Shown in pieces: positions 1 to 10,950 of a DNA stretch of 64,000 nt; within the stretch, counting starts at the first letter, position 1; each line of letters opens with the position of its first letter. The notes beneath the pieces are model-generated. The model worked only from the letters and a program-made list of their open reading frames with translations. It searched no databases and had not been told where the DNA came from. The position numbers and the translations under genes were made by a program. This stretch comes from Labia minor (lineage: Eukaryota > Arthropoda > Insecta > Dermaptera > Spongiphoridae), in NCBI GenBank assembly GCA_963082975.1, contig OY720346.1:47221296-47285295 (forward strand), in the 5' to 3' direction.

Positions 1-24
1 GACCTGGCCACAGGTCAACTTATT
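1..24 (+). mobile_element. Helentron-like family 2, 3' terminus (element runs off the left edge)
   Basis: The window opens on the perfect hairpin GACCTG-gcca-CAGGTC followed by AACTTATT. The same hairpin and tail close the family-2 copies near 37.66, 47.50 and 55.47 kb. Only the last 24 bases are in the window; the body should lie to the left. Confidence 0.8.
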
Positions 25-159
25 TTAATCAAATGTCCAGTTTAGCTAATTATGAAAAGTAAAAATAGTAGAGCAGTCTGATGTAAATAAAATAAATAAA
101 TAAATGATTTTTATAATAAATTAATTTTCATGTTTTGAGAATATATATATATAAGTATT

Positions 160-703
160 ATTTTGCAATCGAGTAACGCCTGTTACCATGCAGTAAAGGG
201 GCTTATCTCGTCAAAATTATTATCAAAGAGGATTAAAATTAAAATATATAAACAATTATTTTATCAGTTGTATTATATGGATGTGAGACGTAGTCTATGA
301 CCCTGGGACCCTGAGAGTCTTTGAGAATAGGATTCTTCGCATCATTTATGAGCCAAAAAAGATGAGATCACCGGGTAATGGCGGAGACTGTATAACAAGG
401 AATTGCATGATCTCTATGCATCTCCAGACATAGTTAGGGTTATAAAATCGGGAAGTCTGTGGGCAGGGGACATGGCTAGAATCGGAGAGGAAAGTATGGC
501 TAAAAATATAATGGTGGGATGGCCTATTAGGAAACGTCCGCTTGGAAGACCAATGACGAGGTGGGTGGTCAATGTAGGAAGGGACGTGAGAGAGATGGGA
601 GAGGGTTGAATGGTTATAACTCAGTATAGGGACACTTGGAGAAATGTGGTTGCTGCGGCCAAGAACTTTCGAGTTCCGTAGAGCCACAGAGATAGATATA
701 GAT
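160..703 (+). mobile_element. RTE-clade LINE, 5'-truncated 3' fragment
   Basis: Conceptual translation on + gives the C-terminal part of an RTE-type endonuclease/reverse transcriptase: a weak LYGCE-like start near 270, then AxMARIGEESMAK, GRPMTRW and NVGRDVREM (about 460-600). This follows the tail pattern arginine-rich GRPxxRW, DNVxxD, REM seen in insect RTE elements. Frames are broken by small indels, so it is a dead copy. It ends in a short GATA-rich stretch (about 685-703), the simple-repeat tail expected of RTE. The opposite strand is open for 113 codons (346-687), which is a shadow of this fragment. Confidence 0.8.
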
Positions 704-1365
704 TATTTTAAATAATTTATAAGTTTGAATTTGATTTTAATTGATCCGGTAGGTAGAAGAGGAAATGGTCCAAGTTTCCTACTGATGGACAGATGTATGG
801 ATTAACGGACACTTGGAAACTTATATAGAGAGATTACTTACTGTCTTTGTTCTATACTCTCAAGCAGTTATTGATTAGACTCGGGAGGGAAAGTGTATGA
901 AGGCGGGTCAATGAAAGAGACCGAGAGAGAGAGTAGCAATGAGCTAGAAAAGAGTCGACAAACAGCTCCACATCTCATCCATACCCTTGATTGTTAAGAT
1001 CAGCTCTTTAAAAATTATTCACTTTATTTATATTTACTTCTTTATTGATATTCTTAATCATATTATTTTTATTATTTATTTTTTTAATTAAATAAATTGA
1101 ATTTGTACGATTTTTTAATCAAGGAGTATTTTTTTGTTTATTTCATCAAATAAAATAAATGCCTGGTAGACCAAATGACATTCTAAAAAGAGAATTTCTA
1201 GCAATTTTGTTTTAAACTTCTTGATCCTTTTTTGATGATGTTGAATTAAAAAACAAATGAATTTAAAGAAATGAATATTATGAAATAATACATTTATAAA
1301 GAGTTTTGTTAACTTGAATTGTAAGTTTGGGTCAAAACTTTAAAAGCATTTGTCTTAAATTTTTA
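704..1365. other. A+T-rich intergenic DNA
   Basis: A short non-A+T-rich patch (740-970, with purine-rich GAGAGA tracts) and then A+T-rich sequence. I recognise no gene or repeat family here. Confidence 0.5.
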
Positions 1366-1556
1366 CTATCCCGCCAGAGATAGTATTGCGATGGCAAAGA
1401 ATTTTGATGACTAGATTTTGATGTTTTTATACGTTTTGAAGGTTCCTGAATCATTTTCACTAAGGTTGAAAATAATGTCTGTCTGTCTATGTGTGTGTGC
1501 ATGTAGAAAAAGAATACGGAAAAACGGTTTGAGCTAGAATAATGAAATTCATTTTA
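1366..1556 (+). mobile_element. Helentron-like family 1, 3'-truncated copy
   Basis: Starts TTTTTACTATCCCGCCAGAGATAGT, the family 5' hairpin with one mismatch in the left arm, and runs through the ATGTCTGTCTG microsatellite point to the AAAACGGTTTGAGCTAGAAT block, then loses similarity. The 3' repeat and terminal hairpin are absent. It is more diverged than the copies at 6.1, 18.4 and 28.0 kb. Confidence 0.75.
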
Positions 1557-1731
1557 TATAATTTCGTAAATTTAAACATTTAAATTAATTATAAAGAATT
1601 TTGAAAATAAGATTAATTTTTTGTTATTATTAAACCGAATAGTGCTTCGTTTAAATGTTTCAATTGCTTTTAAATGGTTAATAATTTTTTTTTTACTTAT
1701 TTATTTATATGAATATTTTACATATATAGTA

Positions 1732-1762
<31 letters not shown>

Positions 1763-2399
1763 AGATATATCGATAGATAGAAAAGGAGGGGGGAAACGGA
1801 GTAGAGAGAGAGAAAGGAATGTTTGTTACTCCTTCGCCTATTTTATTTTAGAAATGAAAAATCTAATCGTATTGGAAAATATTACACTCACCTCCCTCCT
1901 TCTAACCCGAAACTATTTGTTTTAATATCCCTTGGGTCCGGTTTCATTTGACATAAAAAATACAAGGAAATTTTATAAAAATAAAAGAACTCCTCTGGCA
2001 ATTTCATTAAAAAAAATATGACTAGTCTAGTTTATCTTATTTTTTGTGAAGATTCCTAGAAAGGAGGGAAAAATGATTAAGAAACCTTAATGCAACAGGT
2101 AGATAGGGTAGAGAGGGTGGTTTGAGGGGGTTGGAGGGGGAATGGGATCAATTCCATAGGATGAGACGTGAAATGTTGTAATAAGTGAATCAACTAGAGC
2201 AAAGTAGGGGAGAAAAAAAAAGCATTTGTTGAATATGTAAATGACAAAAGTAGACTTATATCTTATATTTAGGTTTATTGAATATATAACTACCGTTATT
2301 TGTATATAGATACGTATAAATTTTTTACAATCATTTGATTAATTTAAATATCTACTCGTGTTATCATTATTATTAAAAGAAGTATAATTTGATTACATT

Positions 2400-2400
<1 letters not shown>

Positions 2401-2460
<60 letters not shown>
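2401..2460. repeat. (CT)n(AT)n compound microsatellite
   Basis: About 13 CT units followed directly by about 17 AT units, read directly from the sequence. Confidence 0.97.
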
Positions 2461-2464
<4 letters not shown>

Positions 2465-2522
2465 TTATATATAGAAGGTATAAGAGTATAAAGTGAACTT
2501 AAACCATACGGTACTTTCCCTT

Positions 2523-2700
2523 TAAGAAAAGTTGCGGGCGATGACCGGTCAACTCAATGGTCTGTGGTTCCATTTACGCACCTACCCCGCCCCCTTCTTC
2601 TTCTTCCCTTCCTTCCTATCTCTTCTCCATTTGACCCTTATCCTTCACTAAGGCCCTAACCTTGGCAACCCTTCCTTATACTATCCTAAGTGAGAGATGA
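2523..2700. other. Non-coding island of higher G+C
   Basis: A markedly less A+T-rich patch with pyrimidine tracts, in otherwise A+T-rich DNA. It contains TCCATTTACGCA, also found in another such island near 21.34 kb. No coding frame or known repeat is recognised. Confidence 0.35.
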
Positions 2701-3880
2701 TATATAGTTACTAGGGGGTTTGTCATAAGTGGTAGCAATTTTATTTCTTTTTTTCTAAAAAAAAAAAATTTGTCATATTCCATTTAAATGCTTTTTATTC
2801 CATTTTACTTAAAAGGGGACGAAGTCAAAATGACATTTTTCAAAATTATAAATCATCTTCTGTTTGTAATTTTACTCTTGGAGAAAAAAAAAACGATTTT
2901 TTTTTTATTTTTACTTCTACTTTCCATCAGATTTTTTTTTTATAAGAGATAGAAATTTATAATCAATAGGCATATTTTGCAGATGTTAAAGAAAGTAAAA
3001 GCAAAAAAAAATAAATAAATATATATATTATATTACCAAATACTCTAATCAGTATGTAATCATGTAATTGTACCCTTTTGTCATAAAATGTATTATGGTT
3101 TTAGGAAATTTATTAAAACATTTCTTGATTTGTTTTGAAATAATTTTTTTTTAATAAATAATTAAATACATGAATTTATTTAATGGTTCAGATTGTCTGC
3201 TAGAAAAATGGAGCCTGTGTGTGTGTGTGTGTGTTTGTGTTTTGAATAAGTTTGTTAATTTATTATATAAATCTTATAATTTATTTTTTATTATATATTT
3301 TAAATGGTCATTGTACTTTTTACTAAATATAAATAAGAGTAGGAATAAATGAAAATAATAATCTATAAATATGTTGTTTTTTTTTGTTTATATTTGTTGT
3401 TGATGTGTTTTATTATTTGTCTCTGCTCTTATTTTTTTATTTTTTTTTCATCCGTCAACTGCATCTGGATATTTTCAATTAAACCGTTTTGTTTCTGATT
3501 TATTTCCCATATTATTCCATCCTGCTTCTATCCTGGAGTGCAAATGCTCAGGTCGCTATTGATCGTGCCTTTTAATCGCGTTTCTGTTTGTCTTTTCGAG
3601 ATAAACTCGTGAACATCATAAAACGGGTCCCTCTATAGACTATTATGAACCGATTCCAATCTATATATATATATATATATATATTGTTAACTACAATATT
3701 AGCAAGCAAGCTAGTAAAAACATAACAAAATAGATGATGAAAAACTCATTGAAACTCATCTAAAGGCCTATTCAATAATATATATATTTGTTCGTATAGA
3801 TTTCCTAGAAAGTTTTTATTGTTATTAAAAATTATTTCCGAGTTATTTTCACGTTTATGAGATTTGAGTCTTGACAATCC
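2701..3880. other. A+T-rich intergenic DNA with homopolymer and TG runs
   Basis: Poly-A and poly-T runs, a short (GT)n at about 3216-3237 and (TA)n at 3662-3684. Short frames across the GT run are repeat translations and not genes. Confidence 0.5.
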
Positions 3881-3889
3881 GGCCTCGAA

Positions 3890-4010
3890 CTGTCGTCTGA
3901 AGAAAAGGTGTGTCTGTGGTAGTGTTAGTGCCAAGGATTCTTTGGAGCTTCGGAACACAGTAAGTCCGAAATCTTCAATCCATTCAACCCAAAATTCAAA
4001 TATCGACTCT
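3890..4010. repeat. Unclassified dispersed repeat, copy A
   Basis: Shares with 10829-10950 an ordered set of matches: TAGTG/TAGTA, then GGATTCTTTGGAG against GTATTCTTCGGAG, then ATTCAACC against ATTTAACC, then AATATCGAC. A shorter match lies at 10649-10710. No known family is recognised. Confidence 0.5.
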
Positions 4011-4059
4011 TAGTCACCAAGAAACCCCAAAAAAATTCCTGGGCGTTGAAATCGTGAGA

Positions 4060-5035
4060 TTCAAATCACAGAATTATACGTGAAAATAACCCAGAAATTA
4101 TTTTTCATAATATATATAAATTACTTTTCGATTTATCCGTAAATTTAGTTATCCTTTAAAAATCATAATAAGAGATTAATAATAATAGTAATTATCACGT
4201 TTTTAGTAATTTTAATGCATCAAGTTTATTCTAACATTGACAGGTACATGATAAATAATATATTTATAAGTTAAAGTGTTATATTTAATATACAATAGGT
4301 AATAGAAATATTATGTCTATTGCCTTAATATGGTTTAGTAATATTAACCAAAAATATATGTCAGTAAAATATTTCTGAAGTTTGTTATCAATTTTTTTTT
4401 TCACTAAAATTTTGAATGATAAACTAAATTTATTTAAAAAAAGTGTCGTTGTCTAATTTCCATTTAAATTAATGTTCATTCAATTTCCTATAGATACCTA
4501 TCATATAACGTGTAAGGCTTACAATGATAATAATATATTGAGAACAGTTTTTTTTTAAAGGGTTTTACTGATGAAAATTATACTATGCATTTGATAAGAT
4601 CAAAAGAATGATTTCCATGTTGAAATCTGAGCATCTATCTATATTGAGAACAAATGTTACGTTTAATTCAGGAATTCCATGAAAAACGCCTAGAATATGA
4701 GATTAGTATAAATTTGCTAAATGACAACTTCGTTTGATCTCCTCAGCTTATTTCCTTTCTCAGTCAATATCTCATCCACTTGCAGGATTGTACTTGTAAT
4801 CTAATTGAAAATATTGTTAATTCTAATTCGAACCATCTCTGGTTACCCTCATTTTAAGTTATCAGTCTGAAGAATATTAATGCTGAAATATTGTATTTTA
4901 AATATATTATATATGTTATAGCTAATCAGACCTCCCTAATTTACGTGTTCCGCCTATGGTATCTGTATATCTTACCTTATATATATAGGATCTGAAAAAA
5001 TGAAATTTATTTTATTTTATTATTTTCCCATGAAG
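4060..5035. other. A+T-rich intergenic DNA
   Basis: No supported feature; only A+T-rich sequence with short homopolymers. Confidence 0.5.
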
Positions 5036-5117
5036 ATGTTCTCGGAGTGACTAAGCAAATTCATGTTGCGCCGGGACATATATTTAAAACCTCGCTACCC
5101 CCTCTTAGAAGCTTACG

Positions 5118-5275
5118 ATTGGCTATAATAAGCTGGCCATCTATTGGGTCTTCGTTCAGCGCCTAGCATGCTATTGGTTGTCGAGAATCCCCACCACTCC
5201 ACTTAGATGTCGCCAGCCGGGTATAAAAAGCCGTGAAGCAGGCTAGCTTATCAGCAGTATCAGTAGTATCAGTAG
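5118..5275 (+). promoter_or_regulatory. Polymerase II-type core promoter: three CCAAT boxes, TATA box, initiator-like repeats
   Basis: ATTGG (inverted CCAAT) occurs at 5118-5122, 5143-5147 and 5173-5177, about 25-30 bp apart. TATAAAAAG lies at 5222-5230. TCAGC at 5251 and TCAGT at 5260 and 5269 match the arthropod initiator, TCAGT, at 29-47 bases past the TATA box. The sequence is much richer in G+C than its surroundings. All motifs are seen directly; promoter activity is inferred. Confidence 0.55.
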
Positions 5276-5392
5276 CAGCAGTAGCAGTTGCCAGTAGCAG
5301 TTGTGATTCAAGACGTTAAGAAGAACATATCCGAAGAACGAAGAACGAAGAACCGAAGATTTCCAAGACGTTTATTTTTATCTGTGTATATA

Positions 5393-5528
5393 TTTTTTGC
5401 TAATATTTCTAAACAAAAACGATATATTTTTTGCTACACTTTTCAATAAAAACGATATATTTTTTGCTAATACTTTTCATCAAAAACGATATTATTTTTG
5501 CTACCTTTTTCTTCAAAAACGATATTTT
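5393..5528 (+). repeat. Tandem repeat, about 33 bp x 4
   Basis: Four imperfect units of the form TTTTTTGCTA-(about 10 bases)-CAAAAACGATAT. A frame stays open through them because the period is near 33, giving repeated NKNDIFF-like peptides. I regard the peptide as incidental. Confidence 0.75.
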
Positions 5529-5564
5529 TTAATACATCTGCTTCACTATCGAAGCCACCAACCC

Positions 5565-5566
<2 letters not shown>

Positions 5567-5606
<40 letters not shown>
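5567..5606. repeat. (TA)n microsatellite
   Basis: About 20 TA units directly after the possible LTR. Confidence 0.95.
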
Positions 5607-5608
<2 letters not shown>

Positions 5609-5859
5609 CAGACAGACAGACATGAAAAATTCTAGTCATTTTTGAATTCTAGAGGTCATGAAACATCTTTAAATTCTCAGCAATGTGCAGATAAAAACCT
5701 TTATATATATATAGATATATAGATATAAATCAATCAAAATTACGAAAATATATTTTATTTTATATCAACAGGCCATACTTTTCTGTCTTTCAGTCCATTA
5801 ATACATACGTTCAAGGAGTATATATTTTATTACTATTTTATGTTCTTTTAAATTATTTA

Positions 5860-5975
5860 AACGGTGGCTCGGTGAACGAGTTATTAGTATTACCAGCCAA
5901 ACCCGATAATAAGAAATCATTTTTTTTTAATGACCGAGCGAGCGGTGGCCCGGTGAACGAGGTACTTTGATATTT
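5860..5975. repeat. Duplicated GGTGGCYCGGTGAACGAG motif
   Basis: CGGTGGCTCGGTGAACGAG at about 5862 and CGGTGGCCCGGTGAACGAG at about 5943 are near-identical direct repeats about 81 bp apart in A+T-rich DNA. The element they belong to is not recognised. Confidence 0.6.
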
Positions 5976-6124
5976 AATTTGCACTTAATTCTTTATTTGT
6001 ATTAAAATTTAAACATATTTTGAAGAAAATTATTTCAGAAAGTTAATAATTATATATTTTGGTTTGAATGTTGATTTTTTCATAGTGAAAATTATAAATT
6101 TCTTTGTAATATGTTTTAATTTTT

Positions 6125-6734
6125 ACTATCTCGCCAGAGATAGTATTGCGATCACGAAAATTTTCGATGTTGAGATTTTGATGTTTTTATACGTTTTGAA
6201 GGTCCCTGAATCATTTTCACTAAGGTTGAGAAAAATGTCTGTGTGTGTGTGTGTGTGTGTGTGTATGTAGGCAAGATTACGCAAAAACGGTTTGAGCTAG
6301 AATGATGAAATTTGGTACATGGACATTATTCAAAATTCGTAGTTTTCTATCAACTTTTGAGAAATGTAGCTCAACCGGAAGAGGGTCATTACCTACAACG
6401 TTTTGATTTTTTTTCCTCTAAAGTGACCGTAAAAATAAAAATATATGTTTGATAATTTTTCACATGATTAATAATTGTATAAAACTGCTATATATAGAAT
6501 TTCAGCTTGATTGATTCGCTGAAATTACCAGAATTAATTTTTTAACACTGCAAATCTCACGCGCCAACACGTGACCTGGTGCCATCAACAAAAAGCCAAA
6601 CATGCGCTGGTTTAATATTTATTATTTATTATTTATAATTTATAATTAATTAAATTTAATTTAAATATAATATATTATGTTATTTAATCCAATTCAAATT
6701 GCGAGATAGTCGAGTGGAGACACTCCAGCTAATT
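6125..6734 (+). mobile_element. Helentron-like family 1, complete copy
   Basis: Starts after TTTTT with the perfect hairpin ACTATCTC-gcca-GAGATAGT (6125-6144). The 10 bp ACTATCTCGC (6125-6134) recur inverted as GCGAGATAGT (6701-6710), followed one base later by the hairpin GAGTG-gaga-CACTC (6712-6725) and the tail CAGCTAATT. A (TG)n tract lies about 115 bp in. There is no coding capacity. The subterminal inverted repeats, internal microsatellite and 3' hairpin are the layout of HINEs (the DINE-1 type), non-autonomous relatives of Helentrons. Compared with the copy at 18.4 kb it differs at few positions by eye. Confidence 0.78.
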
Positions 6735-7472
6735 TTCTTTGTTCTATAAATATAATTTTCAGCATTTGATTAATAAGATTAGCTGTAAATGTGGGTGATC
6801 ATGGCAAAATAGTTTGTTTTATTTTAATCTGTTATTCTTAAAATAAATGGTTATTTAATAATAAAAGATATTTCAAATTTAAGCACTTAGTTCAGTCAAA
6901 TAAATTTCGACAGTAGCTCTCAACATTAAATAGCTTTCTTCTTATCAAAAGGCCCATATATTTGTATGCAAAATAAGAAGAAGAGTTATTTATGACTTAT
7001 TCAGATTAAAAAAAAATATTTCTTAAATAGCAAATTTAATGTTTTATTTAATTAATAATTAAAGTATCATTTTATTTTACTTATAATTTATGTGTTAAAT
7101 TAATTTTAAATTCTTTAGATTATCCAAGAAAAAACAATTTAACTTATATTATTCAGCACAATTTATTTTCTTTCTTTATAAAACAAAAAAATAAAAATAA
7201 AAAATACCTCTTAAGAAGATAAATGAAATAGTTTCTAAAATTAGACACAGCAGAAACCTCCTCTCTCACCGTAAATCAGAAGAGTGCTAAATTAGCCACC
7301 TTTTAATTAATTTCTTAATTATTCAACATCGATTAAAGTATTTTTAATATAATGAACTATAGAAAAATATTTAAGAGATAAAATGAATGAAAAGTTAACA
7401 TCACACTACTTTCATTTATTTATATATATATATATATATAATACACTAATATTAATAATTCTAATATTCATT

Positions 7473-7740
7473 ACCGGTCGACGATAGGAAGGCATTGTTT
7501 TCACACCAAATTTCACATGTGGAGATTTTTACATAACATAACATTTACATTTTTGATAACAGAAAAAAGTATTTTTAGCATGATGTCTGTCCGTTCGTTC
7601 ATCCGTCTGTCCGTTGTGTGTCCGTATAGAAGAAGTGTATAGCCTGAACGGCTCAACAGATTTTGATAAAATTTAATATATTTACTTAATGCATCAGTAT
7701 CATAAATTCATCAACTTTTCGGATCCCGGAAGTGGTAGTT
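7473..7740 (+). mobile_element. Helentron-like family 2, 5' part only
   Basis: ACCGGTCGACGATAGGAAGG, then the TTTTCACACCAAATTTCACATGTGG block, a degenerate (CCGT)n tract, and AGCCTGAACGGCTCAACAG. Similarity stops near GGAAGTGGTAGTT. The copy is diverged and truncated. Confidence 0.75.
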
Positions 7741-7805
7741 TACATAGAATTAATTTTATATTCACTGTCGGAAATTTTTTATTTCATTAAACTAACTGAT
7801 GAGAT

Positions 7806-7833
7806 AATATATATATATATATATATATATATA
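7806..7833. repeat. (TA)n microsatellite
   Basis: About 14 TA units. Confidence 0.95.
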
Positions 7834-9150
7834 ATGTTGTTCTTAATTATTTTTAACTTGTCGGTCGGTTCTGTGCCTTATAAATTATATTATAAATGTT
7901 TGTATTGTTTTTACATTACGCAGGCTCTTTGTTGAATAAGTACACTGGTATAAAGTAACTATTAGTTTATTAATATTGAAATATTACATTCGTATATAAT
8001 TTAACAATTTATTTTTAAATCTGCCTGTGTGTAGTCAAACTTGTCATTTATTTATTTTCGTGTTCAAAAGTGTCGCTGCTTACTTGATCTGGTATTACTT
8101 GATGTTGCATGTGAATATAATATTATCATGATATTAATGTTAATGTTAATGTTTATCATCATGACGGGAAATATATAACAGTTTGTAAGAGCAAATATGA
8201 AGCGCCTTCATTCTTCTTATTTTTAGTATAATAGATAATTGGAATAAAACTGAGATCAAATAGAGAAATTATATATTTCATATATTTTCATTAATTGCAT
8301 AAATAGTCGTTTGTTGTCATGAGCGTTTTTGTTTGAATAAATTTATAATCAGAATGGAATATTTAATTAAAAAAACAGTGATAAGAAGTCATTTTTTTTA
8401 AAAATAATTGTCATAAAAACCCTTTAAATTTAAGTTGTTATTTAAATAAAAAAGTCTTTGTCACACAGGACACATATTTCTACAATGTGAGTTACTTCTA
8501 TCCAATTCCTATCCTCTCGATAAGTTGGATTTAAATTGTTTTCCATATCACTAGCCTTTCTTCATCAATGACAATTCAATTAACGATTCTTACCCACCGT
8601 AATCCTCATGATTTTATTATTTTAAGTATTTTGACAGGATTGAGTAGAGAGGAGAGGGCAAACTCCGTCATACTTGAATGATTTCATTATTTTTCTGAAA
8701 ATAAAAGTATAATATTTCCAAATACTCTTGAATCTATATTTGTCTTCCTAAATGAGGAACAAATCAGCGAAAAATCATTATTATATTAATTGAGTATTTT
8801 CATTAATCGGGTTTTGAGATCTTTCCTCATTTAGTCAACCTGTGAATTTATTAGATAATATTGAATTTATATTTATATTAAATTTTTGTATGAACTAGTG
8901 TTTTAATAATATTATTTAAAATTTAATATTAACAAAATTTTATATTTTTCTTTTTTTGATAAAAACATGATTTATTCTTTCTCTTAATGTTTTTTTATAT
9001 ATCTAATGAAATAAATATTTGACCAAAGGGAGGTCTTATCCTAATAATTTAAAACAACATTGATTAAAAGATATAAATAGAGAATACAAAAGATACTTAT
9101 ACAACTAGTTAAATTGTTAAGATTTGATATTATTCATTTATATATAACAC
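7834..9150. other. A+T-rich intergenic DNA
   Basis: No supported gene or recognised repeat. Confidence 0.5.
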
Positions 9151-9151
9151 T

Positions 9152-9420
9152 TATTAATAAGTACCGGGACCCCGAGCCTCGGCTCGGTAATTAAGTTAAA
9201 GAAAAATAATTCATTATTATTGGGTTTAAATTATAAATAAATTTAAATTAAGAAAAAACTAATGAAGATGTATTTTTCCTGAGATGTGATCAATAAAACT
9301 CAATTTTTCTTTATAAATACTATATCTAGTGTGAATTTCAAAAAAATCGTTAGAGCGGTTTTTGAGAACCCATGGCCATACAAACATACAAACAAACAAT
9401 TTAATTAGCATAATAATAAG
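9152..9420 (-). mobile_element. Helentron-like family 4, 3' part (tentative)
   Basis: Read on -, the fragment ends in the perfect hairpin CCGAGCC-ga-GGCTCGG (9173-9188) and then GGTACTTATT, close to the AACTTATT tail of family 2. Further in it has a (TTTGTATG)n-like stretch beside AAAAACCGCTCTAACGATTT and GAAATT, the same order of microsatellite and block as families 1-3. The 5' end is not identified. Confidence 0.5.
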
Positions 9421-10640
9421 ATAAGATAAATATATATCTAGTATATACCTACATATATATAAATGTTAATAAAAATTTTGTTATTCATTATTTTTATGAA
9501 ATTCTTTACTTTATTGACGAAGTCAAATACCAAATATTTATTAAATATGCTTTCATTTCAATATATTACAAAAACAAACAAAGATAAATTCTATTCTAGT
9601 AAAGAAAGAAAATAAAAGTAAAAAAGAAAAATTGAACATAAGCCTAATGAATGGATTATTCGTTGAAATAAAAATGAATAAAAATTTTCCTCCATTGGTT
9701 TCTATTCAAATGGACATTGTGGAAAGTGAACAGTAAACAAAAGTTTTATGTAAATAAGAATTCTCCAAAATATCAAAATAAAAAAGTAAAAGCAATATAT
9801 AATATTTGAGAGTATGTTTTTTTTAGTCATATTCATTTTTATTCGCTACAAGTTTCTTATATTTTTTTTTTTTTAAATAAATACTCTTGAAAATATATTA
9901 TCATTATTATTAATGTAAATCAACATTTATAATAAATTTTATTATATAAATTGGATTATAAACAAGAATTGAATCAAAATAATACAATAAGATATTCTCC
10001 CCCCCCCCCCCCAAGAGTATAAAATCACATACACATCAATTTTTACTTTCATAAATGAGTAGCTTGAAAATTTTTGAAAATATCAGTTATTGAGTTAATT
10101 CTGGTACTATATACATATAGTATAGATATCCAATTACCCTCACAACAAATACTACACCCCATACTACCGGAATATTTTATAAAAAAAAAATTAAGGAATG
10201 CTATTATACCCATTTATTATTTTAAAATCCTTTATTTTATGTTAATTTTGAAGTAATTAAGAATTATTATTATCATTTTATTCAAGTAAAGCTCCTAGAC
10301 GTGATGAAACAATCATTCTATCTCTCATATTTTGAGTAAAATTTTGATAAATGGTTATATTCTTAAATAAAATAATTAATAAACATCAAAGGATAAATAA
10401 AGGATAAATAAACATTGAAGAGGCTTATTAATCGGACTTTGGAATTAATATATATATATGCTTATACTATATAAATATATTATTAATTTATATAAATTGA
10501 TCTTTTAATTAATCAATTGATAAAGTTATATAATAAAAAGTTATTTTCGGGTTATTAATACATGTTTTTGTAAGATTTGATTCTAAATGTTTCAGCGCCC
10601 ATTTTGGAAATAAGTTTGTGGTTGGCTTCGGGCTATAATA
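9421..10640. other. A+T-rich intergenic DNA with a C14 run
   Basis: Contains a run of 14 C at 9999-10012. Nothing else is supported. Confidence 0.5.
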
Positions 10641-10648
10641 CGAGCCGG

Positions 10649-10950
10649 ACGTGTATTAGTGTCAGTGCTAGTATTATTCAGAGCTTTCTAACATAGTAAG
10701 TCAAAGATTACCCTTATAAATATAAATAAAGCATCCAGTTTGTTGTTTTAATATCATAAGATACCTCAGGCGGTCTATTCAATCAGATTTTTTTTACTTA
10801 TTTATTTACTCCGGTTGTGGTAAGAGCCAAAAGTTTGTGTTAGTAGTAATACCGAGTATTCTTCGGAGATTCTGAACGTAATAATTCAAAGATTATGTAC
10901 TCATTTAACCTAAAATATCGACATACAAAAACCCCGAATCAAAAATACCA
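10649..10950. repeat. Unclassified dispersed repeat, copies B and C
   Basis: 10649-10710 and 10829-10950 resemble each other and 3890-4010: an ordered series of TTAGTG/TTAGTA, ATTATTC/GTATTCTTC, and AGTCAAAGATT against ATTCAAAGATT. The two copies here are in the same orientation, about 180 bp apart. Confidence 0.5.

Larger units (their letters stand above)
5064..5568 (+). mobile_element. Possible solo LTR, or an orphan promoter region
   Basis: Begins TGTTGCGCCGGGACATAT and can be read as ending CCCTACA, the TG...CA form of a long terminal repeat of about 505 bp. It holds in order three inverted CCAAT boxes, a TATA box, CAGTAG repeats at the expected start region, and an A+T-rich 33-bp tandem repeat. 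This suits the U3-R-U5 plan of an insect LTR retrotransposon. Against it, I see no target-site duplication (left flank ATTCA, right flank TATAT) and no second LTR or internal region nearby. The alternative is a host core promoter whose gene is not recognisable here. Confidence 0.4.

Noticed and set aside
346-687. 113-codon open frame on the minus strand
   Set aside because: It is the mirror of an RTE tail on the plus strand; the same antisense frame appears at the other RTE tails (34682-34942, 46499-46807, 50630-50908).
5393-5528. Possible CRISPR-like array
   Set aside because: Units are contiguous, imperfect and without unique spacers; the genome is eukaryotic.
5397-5645. 82-codon frame with repeated peptide
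   Set aside because: The peptide comes from a 33-bp A+T-rich tandem repeat and a (TA)n run; no start context or domain.
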